Part shown: in pieces, positions 8,013 to 17,268 of the stretch | Position numbering within the stretch: the first letter of the stretch is position 1 | Layout: each line of letters begins with the position of its first letter | Assembly: GCF_001645105.1 (NCBI RefSeq) | Contig: NZ_LKEG01000044.1 | Coordinates: 270,811-334,810 of the forward strand | Length of the DNA stretch: 64,000 nucleotides | Origin: Pseudomonas marginalis | GTDB taxonomy: Bacteria; Pseudomonadota; Gammaproteobacteria; Pseudomonadales; Pseudomonadaceae | Direction: 5' to 3' | Notes under the pieces: generated by a model | The model's input: only the letters and a program-made list of their open reading frames with translations | What the model was told of the DNA's origin: nothing | The model's database searches: none | Program-made: the position numbers and the translations under genes

Positions 8013-10259
8013 CTATTTGCGCAACAGGCGCAGGCCATTGAACACCACCAACAGGCTCACGCCCATGTCGGCGAACACCGCCATCCACATGGTGGCCATG
8101 CCCAGGAAGGTCACGGCGAGAAAAATCGCCTTGATCACCAGCGCCAGGGCGATGTTCTGTTTGAGGATACTCGACGTTTGCCGCGACAGACGAATGAATG
8201 CCGGAATCTTGCGCAGGTCATCATCCATCAGCGCTACGTCAGCGGTCTCGATGGCGGTGTCGGTACCGGCTGCGGCCATGGCAAAACCGATCTCGGCACG
8301 GGCCAGCGCCGGTGCGTCGTTAATGCCGTCGCCAACCATGCCCACGCGATGGCCTTGGCCGTAGAGGGTTTCGATGGCTTGCAATTTGTCGGTAGGCAAC
8401 AGGTCGCCCTGGGCCTGGTCGATACCGACCTGGGCAGCAATCGCCTGGGCGGTGTGGGTGTTGTCGCCGGTGAGCATCAGGGTCTTGATGCCCAGCTCGT
8501 GCAGTTGCTGGATGGCCTCACGGCTGCTGTCCTTGACCGTGTCGGCCACAGCGAACAGCGCCAGCGGGCCGGATTTGTCGAGCAGCAGCACCACGGACTT
8601 GCCCTGTTTCTCGAGGGCGAAGAGTTTCTCTTCCAGCGCCGGCGAGCAGAGGCCCAGGTCTTCCACCAGGCGGTGGTTGCCCAAGTGGTAGGTTTCGCCA
8701 TTGATATCCCCGCGCACGCCGCGACCGGCCAGGGCCTCGAAGTTATCCACAACGTGGGTGGGCAGATTTTTATCCACAGCCGCGTTGGCAATCGCCAGCG
8801 ACACCGGGTGGTCGGAACGCCCGGCCAGACTGGCGGCCAGGGCCGGCGCGCTGTCTTCGACGTTAGGGAACAGCGCCAGGTAATCGGTTTGCACCGGCTT
8901 GCCGTGGGTGATGGTGCCGGTCTTGTCGAGGGCCAGGTAGTCGAGCTTGTAACCGCCCTCCAGGTACACGCCGCCCTTGATCAGGATGCCTTTGCGCGCC
9001 GCCGCAGCGAGACCGCTGACGATGGTCACTGGGGTGGAAATCACCAGCGCACACGGGCATGCCACCACCAGCAGCACCAGGGCACGGTAGATCCAGTCGA
9101 ACCAGACGCCAGCCATGAACAGCGGCGGAATAATGGCCACGCCCAAGGCAAACAGGAACACGGCCGGGGTGTAGATTTTCGAGAACCTGTCGACGAACCG
9201 CTGGGTCGGCGCCCGTGCGCCTTGGGCCTGTTCCACCGCGTGAATGATGCGCGCCAGGGTGGAGTTGTTGGCCGCCGCGGTCACTTTATATTCCAGGGAA
9301 CCGGCCTGGTTGATGGTGCCGGCGAAGACTTTATCGCCCACGGTTTTTTCAATCGGCAGGCTTTCACCGGTGATCGGCGCCTGGTCGATGGTGGATTGGC
9401 CGGCAGTGACTTCACCGTCCAGGCCGATGCGTTCGCCGGGCTTAACCCGCACGATGGCACCCATTTCTATGCTTTTGACCTCTTTTTCAACCCACGTTCC
9501 GTCAGCCTGCTGCACGGTGGCCTGCTCGGGTGTCATCTGCATCAAGCCGCTGATGGCATTACGCGCGCGATCCAGGGATTTGGCTTCGATCAACTCGGCG
9601 ACAGTAAACAGGAACATCACCATCGCGGCTTCCGGCCACTGGCCAATCAGGATCGCGCCGGTCACCGCGATACTCATCAAGGCATTGATGTTCAGGTTGA
9701 GGTTTTTCAGGGCAATCCAGCCCTTTTTGTACGTGGTGAGGCCGCCGCTGAGGATCGACACCAATGCCACCACCGCGATCACCCAGGTAGGCGCGGCGTC
9801 ATTGAAGTGCAGCACTTCGGCAGCCAACGCGCCGACGCCGGACAACGCCAGCGGCCACCAGTGTTTCTTGGCGGGCGGCTCAGCGGCAGGCGTACCTTCT
9901 TCGATGGGATCGGCCTGCATGCCGAGGGATTTGATCGCGTCGATGATCGGCGCGGTGCTCGGCAGGTCATGGGTGACGCCGAGGATGCGGTTGATCAGGT
10001 TGAATTCCAGCTGCTGCACGCCCGCAAGCTTGCCCAGTTTGTTCTGGATCAGCGTCTGCTCGGTGGGGCAGTCCATGGCTTCGATGCGAAAGGTGCTCAG
10101 CCGCGAACCGGCGGTGGGCGCTTCGCTCAGTTGCACCAACGCAGGGGCCGGCGTGCCGGAACAGCAGGAGCCGCCGTGGCCGTGGTCATGCACGGGGGTC
10201 AATTTCTTCGGGCCATGATCGTGGTCATGTTTGTGCGGGGTGTGGATGGAATCGCTCAT
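8013..10259 (-). CDS. cadA: Cd/Zn/Pb-translocating P1B-type ATPase
   Basis: A 748-residue metal-exporting P-type ATPase. The N-terminus is His-rich (HKHDHDHG, HDHGHGG) with a CC pair, followed by a heavy-metal-associated domain with the divergent motif MDCPTEQ. The core has TGES (actuator), the membrane metal site CPC in VVACPCALVIS, phosphorylation motif DKTGT, the HP dipeptide in SDHPVSL and MVGDGINDAPAL. Start MSDSIHTP at 10259 leaves an 85-base divergent promoter region with cadR. It exports divalent soft metals across the inner membrane. Confidence 0.93.
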   Translation of the reverse strand: MSDSIHTPHKHDHDHGPKKLTPVHDHGHGGSCCSGTPAPALVQLSEAPTAGSRLSTFRIEAMDCPTEQTLIQNKLGKLAGVQQLEFNLINRILGVTHDLPSTAPIIDAIKSLGMQADPIEEGTPAAEPPAKKHWWPLALSGVGALAAEVLHFNDAAPTWVIAVVALVSILSGGLTTYKKGWIALKNLNLNINALMSIAVTGAILIGQWPEAAMVMFLFTVAELIEAKSLDRARNAISGLMQMTPEQATVQQADGTWVEKEVKSIEMGAIVRVKPGERIGLDGEVTAGQSTIDQAPITGESLPIEKTVGDKVFAGTINQAGSLEYKVTAAANNSTLARIIHAVEQAQGARAPTQRFVDRFSKIYTPAVFLFALGVAIIPPLFMAGVWFDWIYRALVLLVVACPCALVISTPVTIVSGLAAAARKGILIKGGVYLEGGYKLDYLALDKTGTITHGKPVQTDYLALFPNVEDSAPALAASLAGRSDHPVSLAIANAAVDKNLPTHVVDNFEALAGRGVRGDINGETYHLGNHRLVEDLGLCSPALEEKLFALEKQGKSVVLLLDKSGPLALFAVADTVKDSSREAIQQLHELGIKTLMLTGDNTHTAQAIAAQVGIDQAQGDLLPTDKLQAIETLYGQGHRVGMVGDGINDAPALARAEIGFAMAAAGTDTAIETADVALMDDDLRKIPAFIRLSRQTSSILKQNIALALVIKAIFLAVTFLGMATMWMAVFADMGVSLLVVFNGLRLLRK

Positions 10260-10290
10260 TCTGTCGCGTCCGTAGAGGTGCCTGTTGCCA

Positions 10291-10321
10291 AGTAAAGACC
10301 CTGTAGCCACTATAGGGTCAA
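10291..10321 (-). promoter_or_regulatory. cadA promoter with CadR operator in a 19-bp spacer
   Basis: Read on the minus strand, TTGACC (-35) and TTTACT (-10) are separated by exactly 19 bases. The spacer region carries a 23-base dyad, 10297-10319, with arms GACCCTGTAG and CTATAGGGTC (9 of 10 pairs) around CCA. Overlong spacers holding a dyad are the hallmark of MerR-type metal-activated promoters, where the activator untwists the DNA to bring the two hexamers into register. Confidence 0.88.
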
Positions 10322-10344
10322 GCACCCATTTGGAGATTGCTGCG

Positions 10345-10785
10345 ATGAAGATCGGCGAATTGGCCAAACTGACCGACTGCCCGGTGGAAACCATCCGTTA
10401 TTACGAGAAGGAAGGCCTGCTGCCGCCCCCGGCGCGCACTGACGCCAACTACCGCGTGTACACCCAGGCGCACACCGAGCGGCTGGTCTTTATCCGCAAC
10501 TGCCGCAGCCTGGACATGACCCTGGAAGAAATCCGCAGCCTGCTCGGGCTACGGGACAGCCCGCAGGACCAATGCGAAAACGTAAATGCGTTGATCGATG
10601 AGCATATCCACCATGTGAAAGCGCGGATCGACGGGCTGCTGGCGCTGCAGGAGCAATTGCTGGACCTGCGCCAGCGCTGTGGCGGCGGAGATCATTGCGG
10701 GATTTTGCAGCAACTGGAGGTGAGCGGAGGTGTTGCCGCCAGCGAGGCAGAGCCCTCGCATGTGGGCAGAAGCCACGGCCATTAA
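10345..10785 (+). CDS. cadR: MerR-family Cd(II)/Pb(II)-responsive regulator
   Basis: A 146-residue MerR protein with N-terminal winged helix MKIGELAKLTDCPVETIRYYEKEGLL, a long dimerisation helix, and a metal site around Cys in QRCGGGDHCG near residues 113-119, preceded by QCENVNALIDEHI. The His-containing tail ends HVGRSHGH, as in P. putida CadR. It is divergent from cadA and presumably activates it through the 19-bp-spacer promoter. The ATG at 10345 fits the family N-terminus; the open frame begins 60 bases earlier inside the promoter. Confidence 0.93.
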   Translation: MKIGELAKLTDCPVETIRYYEKEGLLPPPARTDANYRVYTQAHTERLVFIRNCRSLDMTLEEIRSLLGLRDSPQDQCENVNALIDEHIHHVKARIDGLLALQEQLLDLRQRCGGGDHCGILQQLEVSGGVAASEAEPSHVGRSHGH

Positions 10786-10804
10786 TTCAAGCGAACACGG
10801 TTCA

Positions 10805-10898
10805 AATGTGGGAGGGGGCTTGCCCCCGATGGCGGCGTGTCAGTCACCGATGACTTAACTGACCCACCGCTATCGGGAGCAAGCCCCCTCCCACATTT
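10805..10898. repeat. REPIN between cadR and thyA
   Basis: GTGGGAGGGGGCTTGCCCCC at the left and its mirror with TATCGGGAGCAAGCCCCCTC at the right flank about 40 bases. The element fills the gap between the convergent genes cadR and thyA and may act as a bidirectional terminator. Confidence 0.87.
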
Positions 10899-10913
10899 AG
10901 ACCGAGACCGTCT

Positions 10914-11747
10914 TCAGATAGCGACGTCGGCCTTGATGCTTGGGTCAGCGTCGTAGCCTACGATTTCAAAATCTTCGAATTTATAATCGTAGATCGACGC
11001 AGGCTTACGCTTGATCACCAGTTCCGGCAACTTCTTCGGTGTGCGCGCCAGCTGGGTGCGAATCTGCTCCATATGATTGCTGTAGGCGTGGGTGTCGCCG
11101 GTGGTGACGATGATCTCGTGAGGGATCAGATCACATTGCTGGGCCAGCATATGGGTGAGCAACGCCAGCGCGGCGGTGTTGTACGGCAGGCCGAGGAACA
11201 CGTCGGAGCTGCGGATATACAACTGCATCGACAAGTGACCGTCGTGTACGAACGCCTGATACAACAGGTGGCACGGCGGCAGGGCTTGTTTGCCGTTGCG
11301 CGCGTTTTCCTGCGGGCTCTTGGTTTCGTCGGGCAGGTACTCGACGTTCCAGCCGTGGAACAGGATGCGACGGCTATTAGGGTTGGTCTTGAGCGTATGG
11401 ACCATGTAGTCGATCTGGTTGATCGTGCCGCCGTCCTTGGTCGGCCAGGCGGTCCACTGCTCGCCGTACACCGGACCGAGGTCACCGTCTTCAGTGGCCC
11501 ACTCGTCCCAGATTTTCACGCCGTTTTCGTTGAGCCACTTGATGTTGGTGTTGCCGCTCAACATCCAGATCAGCTCGTTGGCGATACTTTTGAAGTGAAG
11601 CTTCTTGGTGGTCAGCAACGGGAAGCCGTCGGCCAAGTTATGCCGATACTGACGGGCGAACACCGCTTTGGTGCCGGTGCCGGTGCGATCGCCCTTGGTC
11701 AACCCATTGGTCACGACGTCGTTCAGTAGTTCGAGATATTGCTTCAT
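10914..11747 (-). CDS. thyA: Thymidylate synthase
   Basis: A 277-residue thymidylate synthase that methylates dUMP to dTMP with methylenetetrahydrofolate. Visible hallmarks: RTGTGT near the N-terminus (phosphate-binding Arg), FPLLTTKK, GPVYGEQW, the catalytic Cys in ALPPCHLLYQ, RSSDVFLGLPYN and THAYSNH. Start MKQYLELLNDV at 11747. It lies 51 bases downstream of lgt on the same strand, an arrangement conserved in proteobacteria, with a perfect hairpin in the gap. Confidence 0.97.
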   Translation of the reverse strand: MKQYLELLNDVVTNGLTKGDRTGTGTKAVFARQYRHNLADGFPLLTTKKLHFKSIANELIWMLSGNTNIKWLNENGVKIWDEWATEDGDLGPVYGEQWTAWPTKDGGTINQIDYMVHTLKTNPNSRRILFHGWNVEYLPDETKSPQENARNGKQALPPCHLLYQAFVHDGHLSMQLYIRSSDVFLGLPYNTAALALLTHMLAQQCDLIPHEIIVTTGDTHAYSNHMEQIRTQLARTPKKLPELVIKRKPASIYDYKFEDFEIVGYDADPSIKADVAI

Positions 11748-11768
11748 TTGGGTACCCGTATCGTTGAA

Positions 11769-11790
11769 GCCGAGGCTTGGAAGCCTCGGC
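11769..11790. other. Perfect 10-bp inverted repeat between lgt and thyA
   Basis: GCCGAGGCTT and AAGCCTCGGC are separated by only GG, giving a very stable hairpin in the lgt-thyA intercistronic space. No T-run follows on either strand, so it looks like an mRNA processing or stabilising element rather than a standard terminator. Confidence 0.75.
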
Positions 11791-11798
11791 ATTCGAAT

Positions 11799-12611
11799 TT
11801 ATAGCGCGGTGTTCTTCAAAGGCTGCGGGCGGTTGTAGGCCCACCACAGCAGGCCTAGGCCGCCCAGGATCATCGGCAGGCTGAGGATCTGGCCCATGGT
11901 CACCCAACCGAACGCCAGGTAGCCCAGTTGCGCATCCGGCACGCGCACGAACTCGACGACAAAGCGGAAGATCCCGTAGAACAACGCGAACATGCCCGAC
12001 ACCGCCATGGTGGGGCGCGGCTTGCGCGAGAAGATGTACAGGATAAGGAACAGTGCCACACCTTCCAACGCGAACTGGTAGAGCTGCGACGGGTGGCGCG
12101 GCAATTGCGCCGGGTCGCTGAACGGCGGGAAGATCATCGCCCACGGCACGTCGGTCGGCTTGCCCCACAACTCGGCGTTGATGAAGTTACCGATACGCCC
12201 GGCGCCCAGGCCGATCGGCACCATCGGCGCAACGAAGTCCATCAGTTGGAAAAACGACTTGCCATTGCGGCGACCGAACCACCAGGCCGCGATCATCACG
12301 CCGATAAAGCCGCCGTGGAACGCCATGCCGCCTTTCCACACTTCGAAGATCAGCGTCGGGTTGGCGATGTACGCGGAGAGGTCGTAAAACAGCACATACC
12401 CCAGGCGCCCACCGACGATCACCCCCATCGACAGCCAGAAAATCAGGTCGGAGAGCTTCTCCTTGGTCCAGGTCGGATCGAAACGGTTCAGGCGTCGGGA
12501 AGCCAGAAACCAGGCACCGCCGATGCCAATCAGGTACATCAACCCGTACCAGTGGATTTTCAGCGGACCGATGGCCAGGGCCACCGGGTCGATCTGCGGG
12601 TAAGGCAGCAT
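11799..12611 (-). CDS. lgt: Prolipoprotein diacylglyceryl transferase
   Basis: A 270-residue inner-membrane enzyme that transfers diacylglycerol from phosphatidylglycerol to the lipobox Cys of prolipoproteins. It has about seven hydrophobic segments, the HWYGLMY start region and FHGGFIG, and the Lgt signature GRIGNFINAELWG around residue 140. Length is normal for the family. Encoded just upstream of thyA. Confidence 0.97.
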   Translation of the reverse strand: MLPYPQIDPVALAIGPLKIHWYGLMYLIGIGGAWFLASRRLNRFDPTWTKEKLSDLIFWLSMGVIVGGRLGYVLFYDLSAYIANPTLIFEVWKGGMAFHGGFIGVMIAAWWFGRRNGKSFFQLMDFVAPMVPIGLGAGRIGNFINAELWGKPTDVPWAMIFPPFSDPAQLPRHPSQLYQFALEGVALFLILYIFSRKPRPTMAVSGMFALFYGIFRFVVEFVRVPDAQLGYLAFGWVTMGQILSLPMILGGLGLLWWAYNRPQPLKNTAL

Positions 12612-12688
12612 TGCGACTCCTCGTTAAATCATTCGTGATGGCGCCGGACCATGCCGGGGCGCGATTAAGCCTGCATTACTCAAGTTGT

Positions 12689-13471
12689 TTAAAGCAAAAA
12701 GTTTATGCCGACGCAGAACAGCAACCCGGCGAACAACCGCTTGAGCAAACGCGGCGACAACCGATGTGCCAAGCGTGCGCCGAAGCGGGCAAACACCATG
12801 CTGGTCAGGGCAATGCCCAACAGTGCCGGCAAATACACGAACCCTAGACTATGAGCGGGCAACAGTGGGTCATGCCAGCCCAGAATCATGAAACTTAAAG
12901 CGCTGGCCAGCGCAATCGGCAGGCCACAGGCCGATGAGGTGGCCACCGCTTGCTGCATCGGCACGCTGCGCCAGGTCAGGAACGGCACGGTCAGCGAGCC
13001 GCCGCCAATCCCGAAAATCGCCGAGGCCCAGCCAATCACCGTGCCCGCCAGGGTCAGGCCGACCTTGCCCGGCACCGTCCGGCTGGCTTTGGGCTTGACC
13101 TCCAGGGCCAACTGCACGGCCACCAGCAGGGCGAACACGCCAATGATCTTCTGCAGGTGCGGGCCGGAAATCGCTTCGGCAGTCAGCGCACCAAAGCCGG
13201 CGCCGAGCAGGATGCCCACGGTCATCCACACGAAGATCGGCCAACGCACCGCGCCACGCCGGTGGTGCTCACGCACCGCGTTCACCGAGGTAAAGATGAT
13301 TGTTGCCAAGGACGTGCCCACGGCCAGGTGGGTCAGCACCTGCGGGTCGAAGCCCTGCAAGGTGAAGCTGAACACCAGCACCGGCACGATGATTATCCCG
13401 CCGCCCACGCCGAATAGCCCGGCGAGCACGCCCGCACAGGCGCCAAGCAGCAAATACAGCAGAAATTCCAT
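12689..13471 (-). CDS. TSUP (TauE/SafE) family membrane permease
   Basis: A 260-residue protein with eight or so hydrophobic segments and two similar halves. Each half starts with a Gly-rich turn typical of the family (AGLFGVGGGIIIVPVL and ASAIFGIGGGSLTVPFL). The family exports or imports sulfite, sulfoacetate and other small sulfur or organic anions. No neighbouring pathway gene identifies the substrate. The gene precedes lgt on the same strand with a 77-base gap. Confidence 0.88.
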   Translation of the reverse strand: MEFLLYLLLGACAGVLAGLFGVGGGIIIVPVLVFSFTLQGFDPQVLTHLAVGTSLATIIFTSVNAVREHHRRGAVRWPIFVWMTVGILLGAGFGALTAEAISGPHLQKIIGVFALLVAVQLALEVKPKASRTVPGKVGLTLAGTVIGWASAIFGIGGGSLTVPFLTWRSVPMQQAVATSSACGLPIALASALSFMILGWHDPLLPAHSLGFVYLPALLGIALTSMVFARFGARLAHRLSPRLLKRLFAGLLFCVGINFLL

Positions 13472-13592
13472 GGGAGCCCCCCAACCAAGTCCGGCATGTT
13501 AACGGATGGAAGGCATGCGACCCAACTGGATACGATGGAACGCTGCAGCCGGTGTGGGTAGAGTGGCAAAAAAACACAAAAGGGATCGCCTG

Positions 13593-14339
13593 ATGTGCCT
13601 GATTGTTTTCGCCTGGCGGCCGGACCATGCCCAGCCGCTGGTCGTTGCGGCCAACCGCGATGAGTTCTACGCCCGCCCCAGCCTGCCGCTGGCCCAGTGG
13701 CCGGATGCGCCCGGTGTCTATGCCGGTCGCGACCAGGAAGCGGGGGGCACTTGGCTGGGTGTGAATGCCGATGGGCGTTTTGCCGCCCTGACCAATATCC
13801 GCGATCCCCACCAGCCGCCGGCACGCAAGTCCCGAGGGGAACTGGTGGCGCGTTTTCTCAACGGTTCACTGCCGATTGAGGACTATTTGGCCGACGTTAA
13901 CGGCCGTTCGATTGAATATGCCGGGTTCAACCTGCTGGTGGGCACGCGGGATGAGTTGTGGCATTACAACGCCAACCATACCGAGCCGACGCGGTTGAAG
14001 GCTGGGGTGTACGGGTTATCCAATGCAGGGTTGGATACGCCGTGGCCTAAGTTGCTCAAGGCCAAGGCGGCGTTGAGCGAACTACTTGGGGACCCGCAGC
14101 CGGAGGCGTTGCTGGGGATTTTGAGTGATCCACAGACGGCGCCGTTTGCGGACCTGCCAGATACAGGGGTGGGATTGGCGACGGAAAGCCTTTTATCCAG
14201 CGTGTTTATTGCCAGCCCGAGTTACGGGACGCGGGCGAGTACGGCGCTGATTGTGAATGCCGACGGGACGAGGCGGATGGTGGAGCGTAGTTTTGGACCG
14301 CATGGCGGCAGACTGGGCGAGGTAGAACTCCTCCTGTAG
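13593..14339 (+). CDS. NRDE family protein (TANGO2-like)
   Basis: A 248-residue protein starting MCLIVFAWRP, with ANRDEFYARPS (the NRDE motif), GGTWLGVN and FAALTNIRDP. An N-terminal Met-Cys is conserved in this Ntn-hydrolase-like family, which suggests Cys2 could be exposed as a nucleophile. In animals TANGO2 has been linked to haem and lipid handling; the bacterial role is unsettled. I chose the ATG at 13593, because the upstream extension lacks family similarity. Convergent with ptsP across a REPIN. Confidence 0.88.
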   Translation: MCLIVFAWRPDHAQPLVVAANRDEFYARPSLPLAQWPDAPGVYAGRDQEAGGTWLGVNADGRFAALTNIRDPHQPPARKSRGELVARFLNGSLPIEDYLADVNGRSIEYAGFNLLVGTRDELWHYNANHTEPTRLKAGVYGLSNAGLDTPWPKLLKAKAALSELLGDPQPEALLGILSDPQTAPFADLPDTGVGLATESLLSSVFIASPSYGTRASTALIVNADGTRRMVERSFGPHGGRLGEVELLL

Positions 14340-14469
14340 TGAGCGGGCTTGCCCCGCGCTGGGTGGCGAAGCCGCCCTAATACAAGCGCCGCATGCTTTC
14401 AGATAGAACCGGTTAGCGGGTTGTGGGGCGGCTTCGCCACCCAGCGCGGGGCAAGCCCGCTCACTACAA
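14335..14469. repeat. Long REPIN, GTAGTGAGCGGGCTTGCCCCGCGCTGGG type
   Basis: This is the second REP family in the window. The left arm begins GTAGTGAGCGGGCTTGCCCC and runs into GGGTGGCGAAGCCGCCC. The right arm is the mirror, ending GGGGCAAGCCCGCTCACTAC. The element starts in the stop codon region of the NRDE gene and separates it from the convergent ptsP gene. Confidence 0.87.
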
Positions 14470-14486
14470 AAGCCGACCGGCTGAAA

Positions 14487-16766
14487 TTAGAGGGTTTTTG
14501 CGGAGGCGGGGTTGATCATCCGCGTCAGCCCCAAATTCTTCAGCGCCAACTGCAGCGAGCTGTGGATAACTTGCGGGTTGTCGATGGTCATCAGTTCCGC
14601 CAGCAGATCCTTGGCCATGCTCAGTTCAACCTGGCGCAGCATCCACTTCACCTTCGGCAAGTTGGTGGCGTTCATCGACAGGCTGTCAAAGCCCATCGCC
14701 ATCAACAGCACCGCCGCCGCCGGGTCGCCGGCCATTTCACCGCAGATGCTCACCGGCTTGCCTTCGGCATGGGCGTCGCGCACCACGTGTTGCAGGGCTT
14801 GCAGCACCGCCGGGTGCAGGTAGTCGTAGAGGTCGGCCACCCGTGGGTTGTTACGGTCCACGGCCAGCAGGTATTGGGTCAGGTCGTTGGAGCCCACCGA
14901 CAGGAAGTCCACCTGCCGCGCCAGCTCCTTGGCCTGGTACACCGCCGCCGGGATTTCGATCATCACGCCAATCGGCGGCATCGGCACGTCGGCGCCTTCG
15001 TCGCGTACTTCGCCCCAGGCACGGTGGATCAGGTGCAGTGCCTCTTCCAGTTCATGGGTACCGGAGATCATCGGCAGCAAAATGCGCAGGTTGTTCAGGC
15101 CTTCGCTGGCCTTGAGCATGGCGCGGGTCTGTACGAGGAAAATTTCAGGGTGGTCGAGGGTGACGCGGATACCGCGCCAGCCGAGGAACGGGTTGTCCTC
15201 TTTAATCGGGAAATACGACAGTGACTTGTCGCCGCCGATGTCCAGGCTGCGCATGGTCACCGGCAACGGGTGGAAGGCTTGCAGTTGCTCGCGATAAATC
15301 GCCAGCTGCTCCTTCTCACTCGGAAAACGCTGGTTGATCATGAACGGCACTTCGGTGCGGTACAGCCCCACCCCTTCGGCGCCGCGCTGTTGCGCACGGG
15401 CCACGTCGGCCAGCAGGCCGGTATTCACCAGCAGTGGCACACGGTGGCCATCGGTGGTCACGCACGGCAGCTCGCGCAATGAATCAAGGCCCAGCGCCAG
15501 TTGCTTCTCTTCTTCAACCACTTCGGCGTACTGCTTGCGCATCACTTCGCTGGGGTTGGTAAACACTTCGCCGCGGTGGCCATCAACAATCATGTCGATG
15601 CCGTCGACTTTGGAATACGGCAGGTCCACCAGGCCCATCACCGTCGGGATGCCCATGGCACGGGCCAGGATCGCGACGTGGGAGTTACCCGAACCCAATA
15701 CCGACACCAGGCCGACCAGCTTGCCTTCCGGCACTTCGCCAAGCATGGTGGCGGTCAGTTCTTCACTGATCAGGATGGTGTTGTCGGGGTAGACCAGGTT
15801 GGTGGTGCGGTCTTCCTGCAGGTACGCCAACAGACGGCGACCGAGGTCACGCACGTCCGAGGCGCGTTCGCGCAGGTAGGCGTCGTCCATCAATTCGAAA
15901 CGGTTGACGTGATCGGTGACCACCTGGCGCAACGCGCCCTGGGCCCACTGGCCGGTCTTGATCACGGTCTTGACTTCATTACCCAGCGACGCGTCGTCGA
16001 GCATCATCTGGTACACGTCGAACAGCGCACGCTCTTCGGGGCGCAGCTGGGTGGCCAGCTTGGTCGACAGGTTGCGCATGTCGGCGCGCACGCCTTCCAG
16101 GGCGGTCTTGAACAGTTTGATTTCAGCGTCGATGTCATGGACGGTCTTGTCCGGCACCACATCGAGGTCGGCCGGCGGCAGCATGACCACGGCGGTACCG
16201 ACCGCCGCACCTGGCGAACCCGGTACGCCGACGAACTTGGCTTCCTGGATGCCCTTGCCCTGGCGCCCCAGGCCGCGAATCGAGCCGGTGGCTTCGGCGT
16301 GGGCAATCACGCCAGCGAGCTGCGCACTCATGGTCACGAGGAAGGCTTCTTCACCTTCGTCGAACTGGCGGCGTTCTTTTTGCTGGATAACCAACACGCC
16401 GACGACGCGGCGGTGGTGAATGATCGGTGCGCCGAGGAACGAGGCGTAACGCTCTTCACCGGTTTCGGCAAAGTAGCGGTAACGCGGGTGATCGGCGGCG
16501 TGTTCAAGGTTCAGGGGTTCTTCACGCGTCCCCACCAGGCCCACCAGACCTTCATTGGGCGCCATGCTGACCTTACCGATAGAGCGCTTGTTCAAGCCCT
16601 CGGTGGCCATCAGCACAAAACGGTTGGTCTCGGGGTCCAGCAGGTAAACCGAGCAGACTTGGCTGCCCATGGCTTCCTTGACGCGCAACACAATAATCCC
16701 CAACGCCGCCTTGAGATCCTTGGCGGAGTTAACTTCCTGGACGATCTTGCGCAGCGTATTGAGCAT
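14487..16766 (-). CDS. ptsP: Phosphoenolpyruvate-protein phosphotransferase PtsP (enzyme I-Ntr)
   Basis: A 759-residue EI-Ntr. The N-terminal GAF domain spans about residues 15-155, then the HPr-binding domain, the phosphohistidine domain with LGSGNSHVAILARAMGIP (active-site His), and the C-terminal PEP-binding TIM barrel with SLDIGGDKSL and catalytic Cys in VSICGEMAGD. It starts the nitrogen phosphotransferase relay to NPr and EIIA-Ntr, a regulatory rather than sugar-transport system. It is encoded 22 bases downstream of rppH on the same strand, the usual rppH-ptsP pairing. Confidence 0.96.
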   Translation of the reverse strand: MLNTLRKIVQEVNSAKDLKAALGIIVLRVKEAMGSQVCSVYLLDPETNRFVLMATEGLNKRSIGKVSMAPNEGLVGLVGTREEPLNLEHAADHPRYRYFAETGEERYASFLGAPIIHHRRVVGVLVIQQKERRQFDEGEEAFLVTMSAQLAGVIAHAEATGSIRGLGRQGKGIQEAKFVGVPGSPGAAVGTAVVMLPPADLDVVPDKTVHDIDAEIKLFKTALEGVRADMRNLSTKLATQLRPEERALFDVYQMMLDDASLGNEVKTVIKTGQWAQGALRQVVTDHVNRFELMDDAYLRERASDVRDLGRRLLAYLQEDRTTNLVYPDNTILISEELTATMLGEVPEGKLVGLVSVLGSGNSHVAILARAMGIPTVMGLVDLPYSKVDGIDMIVDGHRGEVFTNPSEVMRKQYAEVVEEEKQLALGLDSLRELPCVTTDGHRVPLLVNTGLLADVARAQQRGAEGVGLYRTEVPFMINQRFPSEKEQLAIYREQLQAFHPLPVTMRSLDIGGDKSLSYFPIKEDNPFLGWRGIRVTLDHPEIFLVQTRAMLKASEGLNNLRILLPMISGTHELEEALHLIHRAWGEVRDEGADVPMPPIGVMIEIPAAVYQAKELARQVDFLSVGSNDLTQYLLAVDRNNPRVADLYDYLHPAVLQALQHVVRDAHAEGKPVSICGEMAGDPAAAVLLMAMGFDSLSMNATNLPKVKWMLRQVELSMAKDLLAELMTIDNPQVIHSSLQLALKNLGLTRMINPASAKTL

Positions 16767-16788
16767 GGCTCGGGGTCGAACTCCGTCG

Positions 16789-17268
16789 TCAGTCGCGCGC
16801 TAAAAGGCGCGGGGCAAGCTCTTTGAGAGCGCGACGATAAACTTCGCGCTTGAATGTCACCACCTGGCCCAACGGGTACCAATAGCTGACCCAACGCCAG
16901 CCATCGAACTCCGGTTTACCGGTCAAATCCATCCGCACCCGCTGCTCGTTGGAGATCAGGCGCAGGAGAAACCATTTCTGCTTCTGGCCGATGCACAGCG
17001 GTTGGCTGTGGGTACGCACCAGGCGTTGCGGCAAACGATAGCGCAACCAGCCACGGGTACAGGCCAGAATTTGTACATCTTCACGCTCAAGGCCGACTTC
17101 TTCATTCAACTCACGGTACAAGGCGTCTTCAGGGGTTTCGTCGGGGTTGATTCCGCCTTGAGGAAACTGCCAGGCATCTTGGTTGATTCGGCGAGCCCAT
17201 AGCACCTGTCCGGCATCATTCGTAAGAATAATCCCGACATTAGGACGGAAACCATCGGGGTCGATCAC
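16789..17268 (-). CDS. rppH: RNA pyrophosphohydrolase
   Basis: A 159-residue Nudix hydrolase that removes pyrophosphate from the 5' end of triphosphorylated mRNAs and so triggers decay. The Nudix box is seen as GGINPDETPEDALYRELNEE followed by VGL; WQFPQGG precedes it. The family N-terminus IDPDGFRPNVG places the start at a GTG (17268). The longer ATG-initiated frame adds 20 residues unlike the family. Upstream gene of ptsP. Confidence 0.95.
   Translation of the reverse strand: MIDPDGFRPNVGIILTNDAGQVLWARRINQDAWQFPQGGINPDETPEDALYRELNEEVGLEREDVQILACTRGWLRYRLPQRLVRTHSQPLCIGQKQKWFLLRLISNEQRVRMDLTGKPEFDGWRWVSYWYPLGQVVTFKREVYRRALKELAPRLLARD

Noticed and set aside
8178..10295. A 705-codon frame on the plus strand opposite cadA
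   Set aside because: It is the antisense shadow of a clear P-type ATPase gene; composition is His/Gln/Arg-rich as expected from GC-rich antisense and has no domain.
15501..16826. A 441-codon plus-strand frame opposite ptsP
   Set aside because: Antisense of a full-length conserved enzyme with every motif on the minus strand; no family likeness.
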